45,051 bases of DNA from a virus, in the IMG/VR virus record IMGVR_UViG_3300038450_000158, positions 1-45,051 of that record; one strand, written 5' to 3'. This document shows, piece after piece, positions 15,284 through 22,087 of this stretch (position 1 is the stretch's first letter; every line of letters starts with the position of its first letter). Below the pieces are notes generated by a model. That model made no database searches and had not been told where the DNA came from. It saw only the letters and a program-made list of their open reading frames with translations. The position numbers were made by a program, and so were the translations under genes.

Positions 15284-15514
15284 CTATTTCCCTTCTATGC
15301 AGTTTATGTGATTCAACTCGCAGTAGAAAAACCTCAGCCGCTCGTACATTGCCTCTTTTCTGATCCAGATAGTGAATCCTTCCCCATCGTTCAGGGAGCC
15401 GGTTAAATATCCGACTCCGTGATTTCCATACCGCCGGTCGCACCCGCAGGGGCAAGGACGAGATAAAACGATATTGTGATCCTTTTCGCCTTTCCAGAGG
15501 ATTTCTTTGCCCAT
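15284..15514 (-). CDS. Conserved phage protein with CPCGCDRR motif
   Basis: 76 residues from ATG 15514 preceded by GAGGGGAGGAG. The sequence SRPCPCGCDRRYG ... GVGYLTGS ... GEGFTIWI matches a small phage family of unknown function with a Cys cluster. It is read in a different frame from the long open frame that covers the same bases. Confidence 0.6.
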   Translation of the reverse strand: MGKEILWKGEKDHNIVLSRPCPCGCDRRYGNHGVGYLTGSLNDGEGFTIWIRKEAMYERLRFFYCELNHINCIEGK

Positions 15515-15516
15515 AA

Positions 15517-15755
15517 TTACTCCTCCCCTCGGGCCGCGCCAAGGCGACCCTGGCTTGGATTAGTGAGCAATCGGCTTCATGCTCAATCTCGGTGTGATTG
15601 CCGTCTTCATCCTCGCCCATTGTGCCAACGCAGCCCATACAGGTCAGGCCATCGGTGAAATCCTCGGCATCCCCAATGAGGCGGACAAGCGCCTCCACGA
15701 GCTTCGTGATTATGGCTTGTTGGCGAATAATTACTTGTTCATTTGATGCGGACAT
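15517..15755 (-). CDS. Small Cys-containing early protein, 3' end probably frameshifted
   Basis: Starts at ATG 15755 with GAGGAGGTAAACA. The first 75 residues (to ARVALARP) look like a real protein with CMGCVG and an H-E-A-D-C motif. In the annotated frame no stop is met until 15081. In the +1 frame a GEE-stop would occur at 15517-15519, just where the next ribosome site begins, as expected for a normal gene end. A one-base indel near 15530-15545 is the simplest explanation. Confidence 0.5.
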
Positions 15756-16234
15756 TGTTTACCTCCTCTCTTTGCCAAGTTACAATTATAACACAAAATA
15801 GTGTATTCTTTTGGGAAACTTCTGCGGATTACATTTCTATATACCCCTGAACCACCGCCATATTGTTTCCGATGTTCATCGCCATCATTGTTTAAATGTT
15901 CTAATGTTAAAAAGGTTATTTCAGATTCACCACAACAAGTGCATTTGCCCCCATAACCAGCAACAATTTGAGTCTTTAATTTAGTCCGATATTGAAGCAT
16001 ATAATCAAGAGATTTACTGTAATGAGCTTGTCGCCATTTCTTTGTTTTAGCAACTGAAAGTGCACTGATATAATGGGCTTTTCTATATATGGAAGCACAG
16101 AGTTTACAGCGGCCTTTATGGCCATCACTTTTTGCTTTTTCAATATCAAATTCCGATAAGGGTTTCTCTTGTTGGCAATGACAGCAAATTTTGAAACCTT
16201 TTTTACTCGGCAACGTCTTGAAACACTTTGTCAA
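15731..16234 (-). CDS. HNH-type endonuclease with N-terminal zinc finger
   Basis: About 167 residues if translation starts at TTG 16234, which follows AAGGAGG with 8-base spacing; the frame is open to an ATG at 16282. Two zinc elements are visible: CCHCQQEKPLSEFD ... GRCKLC at the N-terminus, and CTCCGESE ... LEHLNNDGDEH ... CYNCN, an HNH core with Cys pairs. Such free-standing endonucleases spread by cutting related phage genomes. The TTG overlaps the previous stop as TTGA. Confidence 0.65.
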   Translation of the reverse strand: MTKCFKTLPSKKGFKICCHCQQEKPLSEFDIEKAKSDGHKGRCKLCASIYRKAHYISALSVAKTKKWRQAHYSKSLDYMLQYRTKLKTQIVAGYGGKCTCCGESEITFLTLEHLNNDGDEHRKQYGGGSGVYRNVIRRSFPKEYTILCYNCNLAKRGGKQCPHQMNK

Positions 16235-16380
16235 ATCACCATCCTCCTTGTTAGTTCCCGCAGGCTCAACAAGCCACGGCAAGATTTTGGGGGCCGGATT
16301 CGATACCGGCTATTATCCTTGGCATTGACCGCTCGCCATCGGCCATTCACCACAGAATCATTTATGCCTACCTGAGACAT
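16231..16380 (-). CDS. Possible small basic protein
   Basis: 49 residues from ATG 16380 with GAGAGGAAC upstream. The product is Arg-rich with no recognised motif. Its stop overlaps the proposed TTG start of the HNH gene. It may be genuine or a leftover around the inserted HNH gene. The 187 bases upstream (16381-16567) hold an open frame ending at 16366 without a good start. Confidence 0.35.
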   Translation of the reverse strand: MSQVGINDSVVNGRWRAVNAKDNSRYRIRPPKSCRGLLSLRELTRRMVI

Positions 16381-16567
16381 GTTCCTCTCGATTCAGCATC
16401 CCGGTTGCGCCGGGCCGCCCCATCGCCTCGCCGTAGCTGTTCAATTTGCCGAAACTTGCCCCGCCTCCGCAGACAATCACGATTGGATACACGTCCCTAT
16501 CCCTGCGGTTCTTCAGCCCGCCCTCGTCGCCTGATGGTGCTTGCTCGTGGGGGCAGCGCCTATGGGC

Positions 16568-17086
16568 TTATTTAAATCTCCCGTCAAGGCCATACCGATG
16601 AAGCCGCCGATGACAGGACTTACAAAGCCAAATTACTATTAAAGGTTCGTTATAATTGGGATGGTGTGATTCATATTGCTGTCCTATTTTGAAAACATCC
16701 CAGCATCCGTTACATAAAAGAGGCGGACCTTTAACCAGACCGGTCCTAAGAGCGTTTTTAAATTCAAGCCATGCTTTATCTTGTAATTTCTTTAATAAGT
16801 GATTAGCTTCCCGTTTCTTCCGTCTTTCAATCTGAATCTCTGTATTGCGGGTTTGATAATAATTATTAAAATAGGTTCTTTGCTTTTTCTGTAGATCGGG
16901 GTTTTTAGATTTATGTTCTACTTGATATCGACGGCCACAAGATTTACAATATGCTCCTTTACCACCGGCCATTAACGGATTGTCATAAAACTCAGTTGTC
17001 GGCTTGATCCCTTTTCACCGGGAACACCGACGATAAATTTGGTCGGCTTCCTGGAAAAACACCCGAGAACCCTCAATCGCTTCCAT
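16568..17086 (-). pseudogene. HNH endonuclease gene interrupted by in-frame TGA
   Basis: The intact-looking part (134 residues from ATG 16972) carries YCKSCGRRY and an HNH core (CNGCWDVF ... YESHHPNYNEP ... CKSCHRRLHR). It has no ribosome site. The same frame is open upstream to ATG 17086, interrupted only by TGA at 17015-17017. The upstream part ends RRCSR, and the part after the stop reads KGIKPTTEFY, so the TGA is where such HNH zinc fingers have the second Cys of CxxC. A nonsense mutation of TGC/TGT is most likely. The ATG at 17086 lies at the predicted start of transcription from the early-left promoter. Confidence 0.55.
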
Positions 17087-17092
17087 GATTAT

Positions 17093-17121
17093 CTATTAGC
17101 ACAGGCGAATTTCATTTGCAA
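17093..17121 (-). promoter_or_regulatory. Putative early-left promoter (PL-like)
   Basis: On the minus strand TTGCAA (17121-17116) and TAATAG (17098-17093) are 17 bases apart. The ATG at 17086 is where transcription should start, so the transcript is probably leaderless. The sequence between TTGCAA and TAAT is nearly the same as in the promoter at 17662-17690. Confidence 0.6.
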
Positions 17122-17129
17122 GGTTTTTT

Positions 17130-17143
17130 TTCGCATGAACGAA
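17130..17143. promoter_or_regulatory. Putative operator, left
   Basis: TTCGCATGAACGAA has inverted arms TTCG/CGAA. It ends 8 bases upstream of the -35 of the left promoter, the same spacing as the better palindrome at 17640-17653 shows to its promoter. Probable binding site for the repressor encoded next to it. Confidence 0.55.
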
Positions 17144-17196
17144 TTTTTTTTAGGGAGAAACTCGGGAGCGGGGATTAGTGCAGTTTAGGTCTGAAT

Positions 17197-17616
17197 TTAA
17201 GGATTTTCGCTAGTAGCTTCGAGGGGGGAAAAGAGCCTTTGGTGATAAACCTGGAGGCTTGCGGCGAGAGGTTCGATATCGCTATCGGCCAGAATGAGGG
17301 AAATTAATTTATCTATGAGGTTGTGGCGATCTTTCTTGATAGCTTCCTGCCAGCGAGAGAAGCCTAAATTTTCGGTATCCAGGCTGCAAGGCTTCTCGCC
17401 CCTGATGACATGGGCGAGTTTATAGATGGTGATGAAACTCGGCTGCTTATGGCCTTTTGCCCCTGATTTATATTCGTTGAAGGTTGTCTCAAGAACCCCT
17501 GCCGCCGCAGCCATATCTTTGTCGCTCTTGAATTTGGCGGGCCGCTTCTCCATTCCGGAAATCACTTCCTTAAAAAATTTCCAAGCGGCCGCCTCAATTT
17601 CCCTTGGAGTGTTCAT
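17197..17616 (-). CDS. CI-like repressor (HTH protein)
   Basis: 139 residues from ATG 17616, chosen for the GATAGGAGATAGC ribosome site; the frame is open further upstream across the operator, which is unlikely to be translated. An HTH-like region spans about residues 25-65 (SDKDMAAAAGVLETTFNEYK ... PSFITIYKLAHVIRG). The rest is helical and could dimerise; no LexA-type peptidase domain is seen. It is transcribed divergently from the Cro-like gene with operator-like palindromes on both sides, the classical layout of a lysogeny repressor. Confidence 0.65.
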   Translation of the reverse strand: MNTPREIEAAAWKFFKEVISGMEKRPAKFKSDKDMAAAAGVLETTFNEYKSGAKGHKQPSFITIYKLAHVIRGEKPCSLDTENLGFSRWQEAIKKDRHNLIDKLISLILADSDIEPLAASLQVYHQRLFSPLEATSENP

Positions 17617-17639
17617 GCTATCTCCTATCATGGGATTTA

Positions 17640-17653
17640 TTCGCATGGGCGAA
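17640..17653. promoter_or_regulatory. Putative operator, right
   Basis: TTCGCATGGGCGAA is a perfect palindrome with 5-base arms (TTCGC/GCGAA) and 4-base spacer. It lies in the divergent repressor/Cro region, 8 bases upstream of the right promoter -35 and 24 bases upstream of the repressor start, so binding could control both. Confidence 0.65.
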
Positions 17654-17661
17654 AATATGTC

Positions 17662-17690
17662 TTGCAAATCCGATTCGCTTGTGCTAATCA
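17662..17690 (+). promoter_or_regulatory. Putative early-right promoter (PR-like)
   Basis: TTGCAA at 17662-17667 and TAATCA at 17685-17690 with a 17-base spacer. The next ATG is at 17698, where transcription should begin, and no ribosome site is present, so the Cro-like mRNA is probably leaderless. The -35 is a palindrome, so it could also serve the opposite strand. Confidence 0.6.
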
Positions 17691-17697
17691 TCGTTTT

Positions 17698-17913
17698 ATG
17701 ACCCTCAGAGAATTTTTCACCGAGCAAGGCATCCACTACACCCCGTGGGCGAAAATGAATGGTGTCCCGGCCTCCTGTATCCATCGCCACCTTAGGGGGA
17801 AGGGCTATTTTAAGCCGGCAACCGCCCGGATAATTCATAAAGCTACTGGCTGCTTGGTTCCTTTGGTCAACTTATGCCCTGACCTGGAAGAAAGTTCGCC
17901 TGACTGTGCCTAA
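17698..17913 (+). CDS. Cro-like HTH protein
   Basis: 71 residues from ATG 17698. The sequence MTLREFFTEQGIHYTPWAKMNG followed by a second helix pair (PATARIIHKATGCLV) fits a small YdaS/Cro-type HTH protein, in which a short N-terminal helix, a recognition helix near HRHL and a K-A-T-G turn are usual. It is divergent from the repressor and heads the rightward early genes. Confidence 0.6.
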   Translation: MTLREFFTEQGIHYTPWAKMNGVPASCIHRHLRGKGYFKPATARIIHKATGCLVPLVNLCPDLEESSPDCA

Positions 17914-17941
17914 CATTTTCACAAACTATTTTTCATCCGTC

Positions 17942-18013
17942 TGCCAAAATATTTCAGCGGTTGCCAAAAATGCAGAAGCAGCAATATCAAGGGTTTCCCG
18001 GCCTATTTTGGCA
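17942..18013. repeat. Three TGCCAAAA-type sites
   Basis: TGCCAAAAT at 17942-17950, TGCCAAAAAT at 17962-17971 and the inverse ATTTTGGCA at 18005-18013 lie in the 135-base gap before the next gene. The same motif recurs beside the tRNA-Pro gene at 29.1 kb. They could be arm-type sites for the integrase or excisionase, or regulator sites. Confidence 0.4.
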
Positions 18014-18048
18014 AAACCCCCTTCCCCTTGCCACGGAGAAAAAGGCTG

Positions 18049-18207
18049 ATGGCTGAATTTGATTGGGATGATTTTATCTCCGATTTATGCCGGGACCTCC
18101 TGCATGGCGTGGATCTCACCCGCATTCTTGAGCGCACCAAGCTATCCGCCAACACTATCGGCTGTCACATCCTTCGCACCAAGCCCCAGATACCCAACTC
18201 GAAATAG
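18049..18207 (+). CDS. Small HTH-like protein ending at a UAG inside an open frame
   Basis: 52 residues from ATG 18049 with GGAGAAAAAGGCTG upstream. LTRILERTKLSANTIGCHIL reads as a helix-turn-helix. The stop TAG at 18205-18207 is followed in the same frame by 47 more codons (18208-18351), and a 7-base stem CCCAACT/AGTTGGG (18193-18212) surrounds it. Either a complete short gene or the first half of a gene split by an amber codon. Confidence 0.45.
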   Translation: MAEFDWDDFISDLCRDLLHGVDLTRILERTKLSANTIGCHILRTKPQIPNSK

Positions 18208-18351
18208 TTGGGGATTTACCTGGATGAAGCGATGAAGCAGCGACCCGAGAATGTGCGCCAGGCCCTAAAACGGATTTGCGCTCGGTTTGGGATGACGGCT
18301 GAGTCTCTGGATATTCTACGGAAAGAAGTTGAGAGAAATAATGGGGGATAA
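18208..18351 (+). CDS. Small helical protein continuing the frame after UAG
   Basis: 47 codons starting at TTG 18208 directly after the TAG, or 39 from ATG 18232. The product DEAMKQRPENVRQALKRICA with GMTAESLDILRKE is a credible helical domain. Without the amber codon the two pieces would form one 100-residue protein. It overlaps the excisionase-like gene start. Confidence 0.4.
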   Translation: MGIYLDEAMKQRPENVRQALKRICARFGMTAESLDILRKEVERNNGG

Positions 18352-18595
18352 CCCCACCCCACCGCTGCTAACCGTCAAGGAGGCGGCTTTGCTCTTGAAA
18401 TTATCTCCACGTTCTATATACCGAAAGGCGCGGGTACTCGGGGGCTTCTACCCTCTTGGCCTGCGCTGTTTACGATTTCGGGCGGAGGTAATTTTCAATG
18501 CCATGCTGGCGCGAGAAGAAGGGCTGGCGGTATCGATTCCAGTACCAGGGCAAAAAATTCAACAAAGCCTGGTTTCGTACCAAGGCCCAGGCTAG
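18341..18595 (+). CDS. Excisionase-like MerR-type HTH protein
   Basis: 84 residues from ATG 18341. LLTVKEAALLLKLSPRSIYR is the helix-turn-helix of the excisionase/helix_turn_helix_17 family, followed by a short wing containing LRFRAEVI. The last 30 residues overlap the integrase gene out of frame. Its position immediately before the integrase gene supports a directionality-factor role. Confidence 0.65.
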   Translation: MGDNPTPPLLTVKEAALLLKLSPRSIYRKARVLGGFYPLGLRCLRFRAEVIFNAMLAREEGLAVSIPVPGQKIQQSLVSYQGPG

Positions 18596-19499
18596 AGCTG
18601 CCGAAGCGGTGCACAAGGCCGAGTTAAAAAAAGCGGTGACGGCCAAGACCCGAACCGGCATGGGCTTCGAGGACCTCGCAAATGAATACCTCGACTACGG
18701 AATTAGAAGATTTGCTCCAAAGACTTACAAGTATAAATCCTATGTCTTTAAAGAATTCATTAGGGTCATGGGAGATTTACCCCTCTCCCGGATCTCGGTG
18801 TCTGTGCTGGAGATTTATCTACGATCTCGGCGAACTAATGTCAATTATAACCGGCATAGAAAAGATCTCTGTGCGCTGCTGGTTTGGGCATGGAAAAGGC
18901 AAAAGATTGAGCAAAATCCGTGTTTCTTCCTGGAGAAGATGCCGGAGCCTCAGTTCATCCGGCAAATACCCACGCCTGATGAGATGCGCCGCCTCCTGCT
19001 GGCGGCAGGGGAGGACCGGCCATTAATCCTCGTCCTCTATCACACCCTGGCCCGAATAGACGAGGCGCTGAGGCTCCGCTGGGAGGATGTGAATTTCCAG
19101 GAGCGCACGGTGCGACTATGGACCAGGAAGCGCAGGGATGGGGCCTGGGCTGCCGATACGCTACCCATGAATCAGGTGCTATACGACACCCTCTGGGGCC
19201 TGTGGCGGGCACGAGAGCAAGCGGAGTGGGTATTCTACAACGAGAAGACACGGACTCGGTATATGAGACGCCCCAAGTTGATGCGCACCCTTTGCCGGAG
19301 GGCGGGGATAAGATATTTCAATTTTCATTCCATTCGCGCATATGTAGCTTCTTTACTCCACGATTCAAAGAAGGTAAGCACAATAGTAATATCCAAATTA
19401 TTGCGTCACAAGAGTCTTCAAACCACCGAAATATATATAAAAAGTATGGACAAAGGGATGCAAGATGCGATAGAATTACTAGAGAAAATTCAGTATTAA
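18498..19499 (+). CDS. int: Tyrosine recombinase (phage integrase)
   Basis: 333 residues. An N-terminal arm-binding segment (WRYRFQYQGKKFNKAWF), a core-binding SAM-like domain (about 55-140) and the catalytic domain with Arg186 (LARIDE), Lys210, His277-Arg280 (HSIR), His304 (LRHKS) and Tyr313 (TEIYIKS). All catalytic positions are present, so it should be active. It catalyses integration and, with a directionality factor, excision. It overlaps the excisionase-like gene by 98 bases. Confidence 0.85.
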   Translation: MPCWREKKGWRYRFQYQGKKFNKAWFRTKAQARAAEAVHKAELKKAVTAKTRTGMGFEDLANEYLDYGIRRFAPKTYKYKSYVFKEFIRVMGDLPLSRISVSVLEIYLRSRRTNVNYNRHRKDLCALLVWAWKRQKIEQNPCFFLEKMPEPQFIRQIPTPDEMRRLLLAAGEDRPLILVLYHTLARIDEALRLRWEDVNFQERTVRLWTRKRRDGAWAADTLPMNQVLYDTLWGLWRAREQAEWVFYNEKTRTRYMRRPKLMRTLCRRAGIRYFNFHSIRAYVASLLHDSKKVSTIVISKLLRHKSLQTTEIYIKSMDKGMQDAIELLEKIQY

Positions 19500-19506
19500 G
19501 ATTGAC

Positions 19507-19541
19507 GAGCCGAGGGGGTGCGCTAACACCGCCCCCGGCTC
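19507..19541 (+). other. GC-rich hairpin after the integrase gene
   Basis: GAGCC and GGGGG pair with CCCCC and GGCTC, with a two-base bulge and a 13-base loop. It starts 8 bases after the integrase stop and lacks a U tract, so it could be a weak terminator or an mRNA stabiliser. Confidence 0.4.
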
Positions 19542-19573
19542 TCCCCACAACCAACCTGCAAGGAGGTTCGGCC

Positions 19574-20128
19574 ATGAGTGATTCTCAATTTAGCAGACTT
19601 GGCGAAAATTGGAAAGCAATTTCTGGATTTCCTGGATATGAGGTTTCGGACCAGGGACGGGTTAGGTCTTACTTAAAATCCAGGGGAAGAAACTTAGGAA
19701 CCTATATTAGCACGACCGCGCAGAAAATCTTAAAACCTCATCCTGATCGTTTTAACCGATTAGCTTTGTATTTACGAAAAGATGGAAAAACCTATCGAAT
19801 TTTTATTCATAGGTTAGTACTGATCGCCTTTGTTAGTCCTTGTCCTTTGGGCATGGAAACCTGTCACAATGACGGCAATCCTGCCAACAATAATTTAACA
19901 AACCTACGATGGGATACAAGGCGTAATAATGCCCAAGATACGATAATTCATGGAACTGTTTTGGCCGGAAGTAAAAACCCTCGGGCCAAACTTAACGAAT
20001 CTCAAGTTATCCAAATCAGAGAAATGGCGGCTAATGGAATTGCCAACAAAAGACTTGCGGAAATGTTTTCTGTTTATCCAGAACATATTAGCGGGATTAT
20101 TCATCGCAAATATTGGACGCATATATAG
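19574..20128 (+). CDS. NUMOD4-HNH homing endonuclease
   Basis: 184 residues from ATG 19574 after AAGGAGGTTCGGCC. An N-terminal NUMOD4 segment (WKAISGFPGYEVSDQGRVRSY), an HNH core (HRLVLIAFV ... CHNDGNPANNNLTNLRW) and a C-terminal DNA-binding helix region (LNESQVIQIREMAANG) are in the usual order. It ends one base before the CCA end of a tRNA-Pro gene on the opposite strand, as expected for an element that moves near tRNA genes. Confidence 0.8.
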   Translation: MSDSQFSRLGENWKAISGFPGYEVSDQGRVRSYLKSRGRNLGTYISTTAQKILKPHPDRFNRLALYLRKDGKTYRIFIHRLVLIAFVSPCPLGMETCHNDGNPANNNLTNLRWDTRRNNAQDTIIHGTVLAGSKNPRAKLNESQVIQIREMAANGIANKRLAEMFSVYPEHISGIIHRKYWTHI

Positions 20129-20129
20129 A

Positions 20130-20206
20130 TGGTCGGGGCGGGCGGATTCGGACCGCCGACTTCCTGGTCCCAGGCCAGGCGCGCTTCCAGACTGCGCTAC
20201 GCCCCG
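20130..20206 (-). tRNA. tRNA-Pro (UGG), with encoded CCA and C33
   Basis: Full cloverleaf on the minus strand. The acceptor stem is CGGGGCG/CGCCCCG (7 pairs), the D-stem GCGC/GCGC, the anticodon stem CCTGG/CCAGG with loop CCTGGGA, and the T-arm GGCGG/CCGCC with loop TCCGAAT. Discriminator A and CCA are encoded. Anticodon TGG reads proline codons. Position 33 is C instead of the almost invariant U and T-loop position 55 is C, so function may be reduced. As the tRNA gene next to the integrase it is also an attachment-site candidate. Confidence 0.75.
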
Positions 20207-20272
20207 ACATTTAAATTTACCAAAAAACGGAGCAGGCTCCCATGAAAATTCCCTTGAAGTCAGGAAAAGTCG

Positions 20273-20437
20273 ATGAATAGTGCAAGAGGTCCGTCTCCCA
20301 AGGCAGTCCCTCCATCCCTAAACCCCTTTAACGACGCATGGTTGACGTGCCCTTGCTGTCTGCAAACGACAGAAAGTGGCGCGGTTTTCGGTTTAGGCTC
20401 CCACAACGGTTCCCATGGAAAAAAGGGGTTGACCTGA
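20273..20437 (+). CDS. Possible small protein with CPCC motif
   Basis: 54 codons from ATG 20273 with AGGAAAAGTCG upstream. Sequence includes AWLTCPCCLQTTE. Its stop shares one base with the start of the transglycosylase-like gene (TGATG), suggesting coupling. No family recognised. Confidence 0.4.
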   Translation: MNSARGPSPKAVPPSLNPFNDAWLTCPCCLQTTESGAVFGLGSHNGSHGKKGLT

Positions 20438-21096
20438 TGCAGATTTTAATTGGGGATACCTCTGAAAAAAGAATTAAACGCATCTGCCAAGAAACAGGCA
20501 TGGGTCGTATGGTGGCGCAGAACTGGCCTGACCTTTATGAGGGGGAACCGTGGGGTTTTGACAACGGGGCTTGGGGTTTCAAAGACCTGCCAGGGGGTTT
20601 TGACGAGAAAACCTTTGTCAACCGTTTACAAAAGGCAGTTGGAAAATATAAGCGGCCTTATCTTGCTGTTTGCCCTGACATTGTGGCGGGGGGCATGAAG
20701 TCGCTTGAGTTCTCGATGAAATGGTTTTATCAACTCCCGGAATGGCCTTGGTATCTAGCAGTGCAGGACGGAATGGAAGTCGTGGCGGTTATGGAGGTGA
20801 TTGACCAGTTTGCAGGTATCTTTTTGGGCGGGACCGACGAATACAAGAGATATGCTGGGTATTGGTGTCAACTGGCCCATCACTGCGGGAAGAAGTTTCA
20901 CTATGGCCGAGCTGGCACTCTGAACAAGTTGGCTCATGCTATCATGGTAAAGGCGGATTCTCTTGATTCTGCTTTTCCGTTGTGGACTAAGAATAGGCTT
21001 TTTAGTTTTATTCAGGCTATTTCGCAACAGCACTTTGACTTGACCATATTTGCCCCGCATCCTGAAAGAGGTCAAGGGTCTCTAGTTCAAATTTAG
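20437..21096 (+). CDS. DpdA-like tRNA-guanine-transglycosylase-fold protein
   Basis: 219 residues from ATG 20437. The order FDNGAWGF, CPDIVAGGMKS, YLAVQDGM, FLGGTDEYKRY, HYGRAGT and KADSLDSAF follows the short-form TGT-related proteins of phages and genomic islands. The aspartates, the GG and the H-x-GR/DS blocks correspond to the substrate pocket of the family. Related DpdA enzymes put 7-deazaguanine bases into DNA. No preQ0-synthesis gene (FolE, QueD, QueE, QueC) is visible in the window, so the base would have to come from the host. Function by family inference. Confidence 0.6.
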   Translation: MQILIGDTSEKRIKRICQETGMGRMVAQNWPDLYEGEPWGFDNGAWGFKDLPGGFDEKTFVNRLQKAVGKYKRPYLAVCPDIVAGGMKSLEFSMKWFYQLPEWPWYLAVQDGMEVVAVMEVIDQFAGIFLGGTDEYKRYAGYWCQLAHHCGKKFHYGRAGTLNKLAHAIMVKADSLDSAFPLWTKNRLFSFIQAISQQHFDLTIFAPHPERGQGSLVQI

Positions 21097-21120
21097 TGTC
21101 TCTCGCCGGCCTATGTGGCC

Positions 21121-21183
21121 ATGAGCGAGAAGCAATTCGGGAAGGTTCTGGCCCATTACGGCGCGATGATGAGGGAGAACTGA
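21121..21183 (+). pseudogene. Possible gene remnant (20 residues)
   Basis: MSEKQFGKVLAHYGAMMREN; the same frame is open back to the DpdA stop at 21094-21096. The short peptide looks like the C-terminal helix of a larger protein. It contains the ribosome site of the next gene. Probably a remnant. Confidence 0.3.
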
Positions 21184-21184
21184 G

Positions 21185-21493
21185 ATGACACAAAAAGAGT
21201 TAATTGAATTGGCCATTGCTTATAGATGGGAAAAACTTACGGCTGTGAATACGGGAGGACAATTCACAATACTAAGAAAAGGGAAATACGAGTTATGGCT
21301 TAAAGGCGATGTCTGTAATATTTTGGAAAACGATAGTTATTCACATGGTATGGGCAGGGGTATGATGTATTTATCAAAAGCAAAAGTCCATCCAAACCCT
21401 TGGGTGATTGGACTTTTCGGCCCCATTGTTGGGCGCTGGTTTTCTTTGAAAGCTAATAAATTTCTTAGCTATGACCCAAGATTTAGCCTATAA
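21185..21493 (+). CDS. Small protein, unknown
   Basis: 102 residues; GAGGGAGAAC precedes the ATG. Mixed alpha/beta composition with several Trp and Gly residues, no zinc motif. It sits between the transglycosylase-like gene and the replication region. Overlaps the next gene by 23 bases. Not recognised. Confidence 0.45.
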   Translation: MTQKELIELAIAYRWEKLTAVNTGGQFTILRKGKYELWLKGDVCNILENDSYSHGMGRGMMYLSKAKVHPNPWVIGLFGPIVGRWFSLKANKFLSYDPRFSL

Positions 21494-21674
21494 ATGGTTT
21501 TGCCCGATCCTCCAGGTCCGCACCCTGCGCCATCCCTGCAAGGCGCGGCTGGCGGCGCTTAGGTTTAAAAGGTCGGTGGCCTCGAATGCGGCGCTTTATT
21601 TCAACAACTACCAATGTCTGGAATGCAAAGGGAAGAAGCTGGTGAGGCTTAAAGGAGATACCAATGGTCATTGA
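21471..21674 (+). CDS. Small zinc-finger protein
   Basis: 67 residues. Cysteines CPIL ... PCKARLAALRF ... CLECKGKK fit a pattern of small phage zinc proteins in which an early Cys pair and a late CxxC enclose an Ala/Arg-rich helix. DNA binding is possible but not shown. Confidence 0.45.
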   Translation: MTQDLAYKWFCPILQVRTLRHPCKARLAALRFKRSVASNAALYFNNYQCLECKGKKLVRLKGDTNGH

Positions 21675-21864
21675 AATTCTTGGCGAGGCAGGGCGGAAGG
21701 TTAAATTCTGCAAGGCCGGTACTTGTCTTGGATATGAACAAACTATGCTGGCAATTTTTAAGGGCGATGAAATGCTGGCTTCGGTTATCCTGCCCATTTC
21801 TGAAATGATTGAAGGATTCCAGAAAATCCAATTCAATGAAAATCCTGAGCATGAAAAAACTTAA
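21664..21864 (+). CDS. Small protein, unknown
   Basis: 66 residues with AAAGGAGATACCA as ribosome site. Alternating beta-like segments and a helix (SEMIEGFQKIQF). Overlaps both neighbours by 11-14 bases, consistent with a packed operon. Not recognised. Confidence 0.45.
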   Translation: MVIEILGEAGRKVKFCKAGTCLGYEQTMLAIFKGDEMLASVILPISEMIEGFQKIQFNENPEHEKT

Positions 21865-22087
21865 CGGCCCGGGTGATCTGCGCGCCGACTTTTCAGCGGA
21901 GTTTGGCGAACCGCCTTGGCTGGTTATCCGGGGTATGAAACTATTCAAGAGAAACACTGGCCTCTGGCCCACCATGCCCGGCGTCAAATATCAAGGCTGC
22001 TGGGAATATCATGTCAACATCATTAACCCGGAAACCTTCAACGAACTAGCCCGGCTGGCTCAAGAGTTCTATGATAATTTACCATAA
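21851..22087 (+). CDS. Small protein, unknown
   Basis: 78 residues from ATG 21851. Basic N-terminus and aromatic-rich middle (PGVKYQGCWEYHVNIINPETF). It is the last gene before the 243-base gap with repeats. Not recognised. Confidence 0.45.
   Translation: MKKLNGPGDLRADFSAEFGEPPWLVIRGMKLFKRNTGLWPTMPGVKYQGCWEYHVNIINPETFNELARLAQEFYDNLP

Noticed and set aside
16366-16567. Open frame following the HNH stop (VYPIVIVCGGGASFG segment)
   Set aside because: Reads like protein, but has no ATG and only a weak GTG start; could be the remnant of a gene interrupted by HNH insertion.
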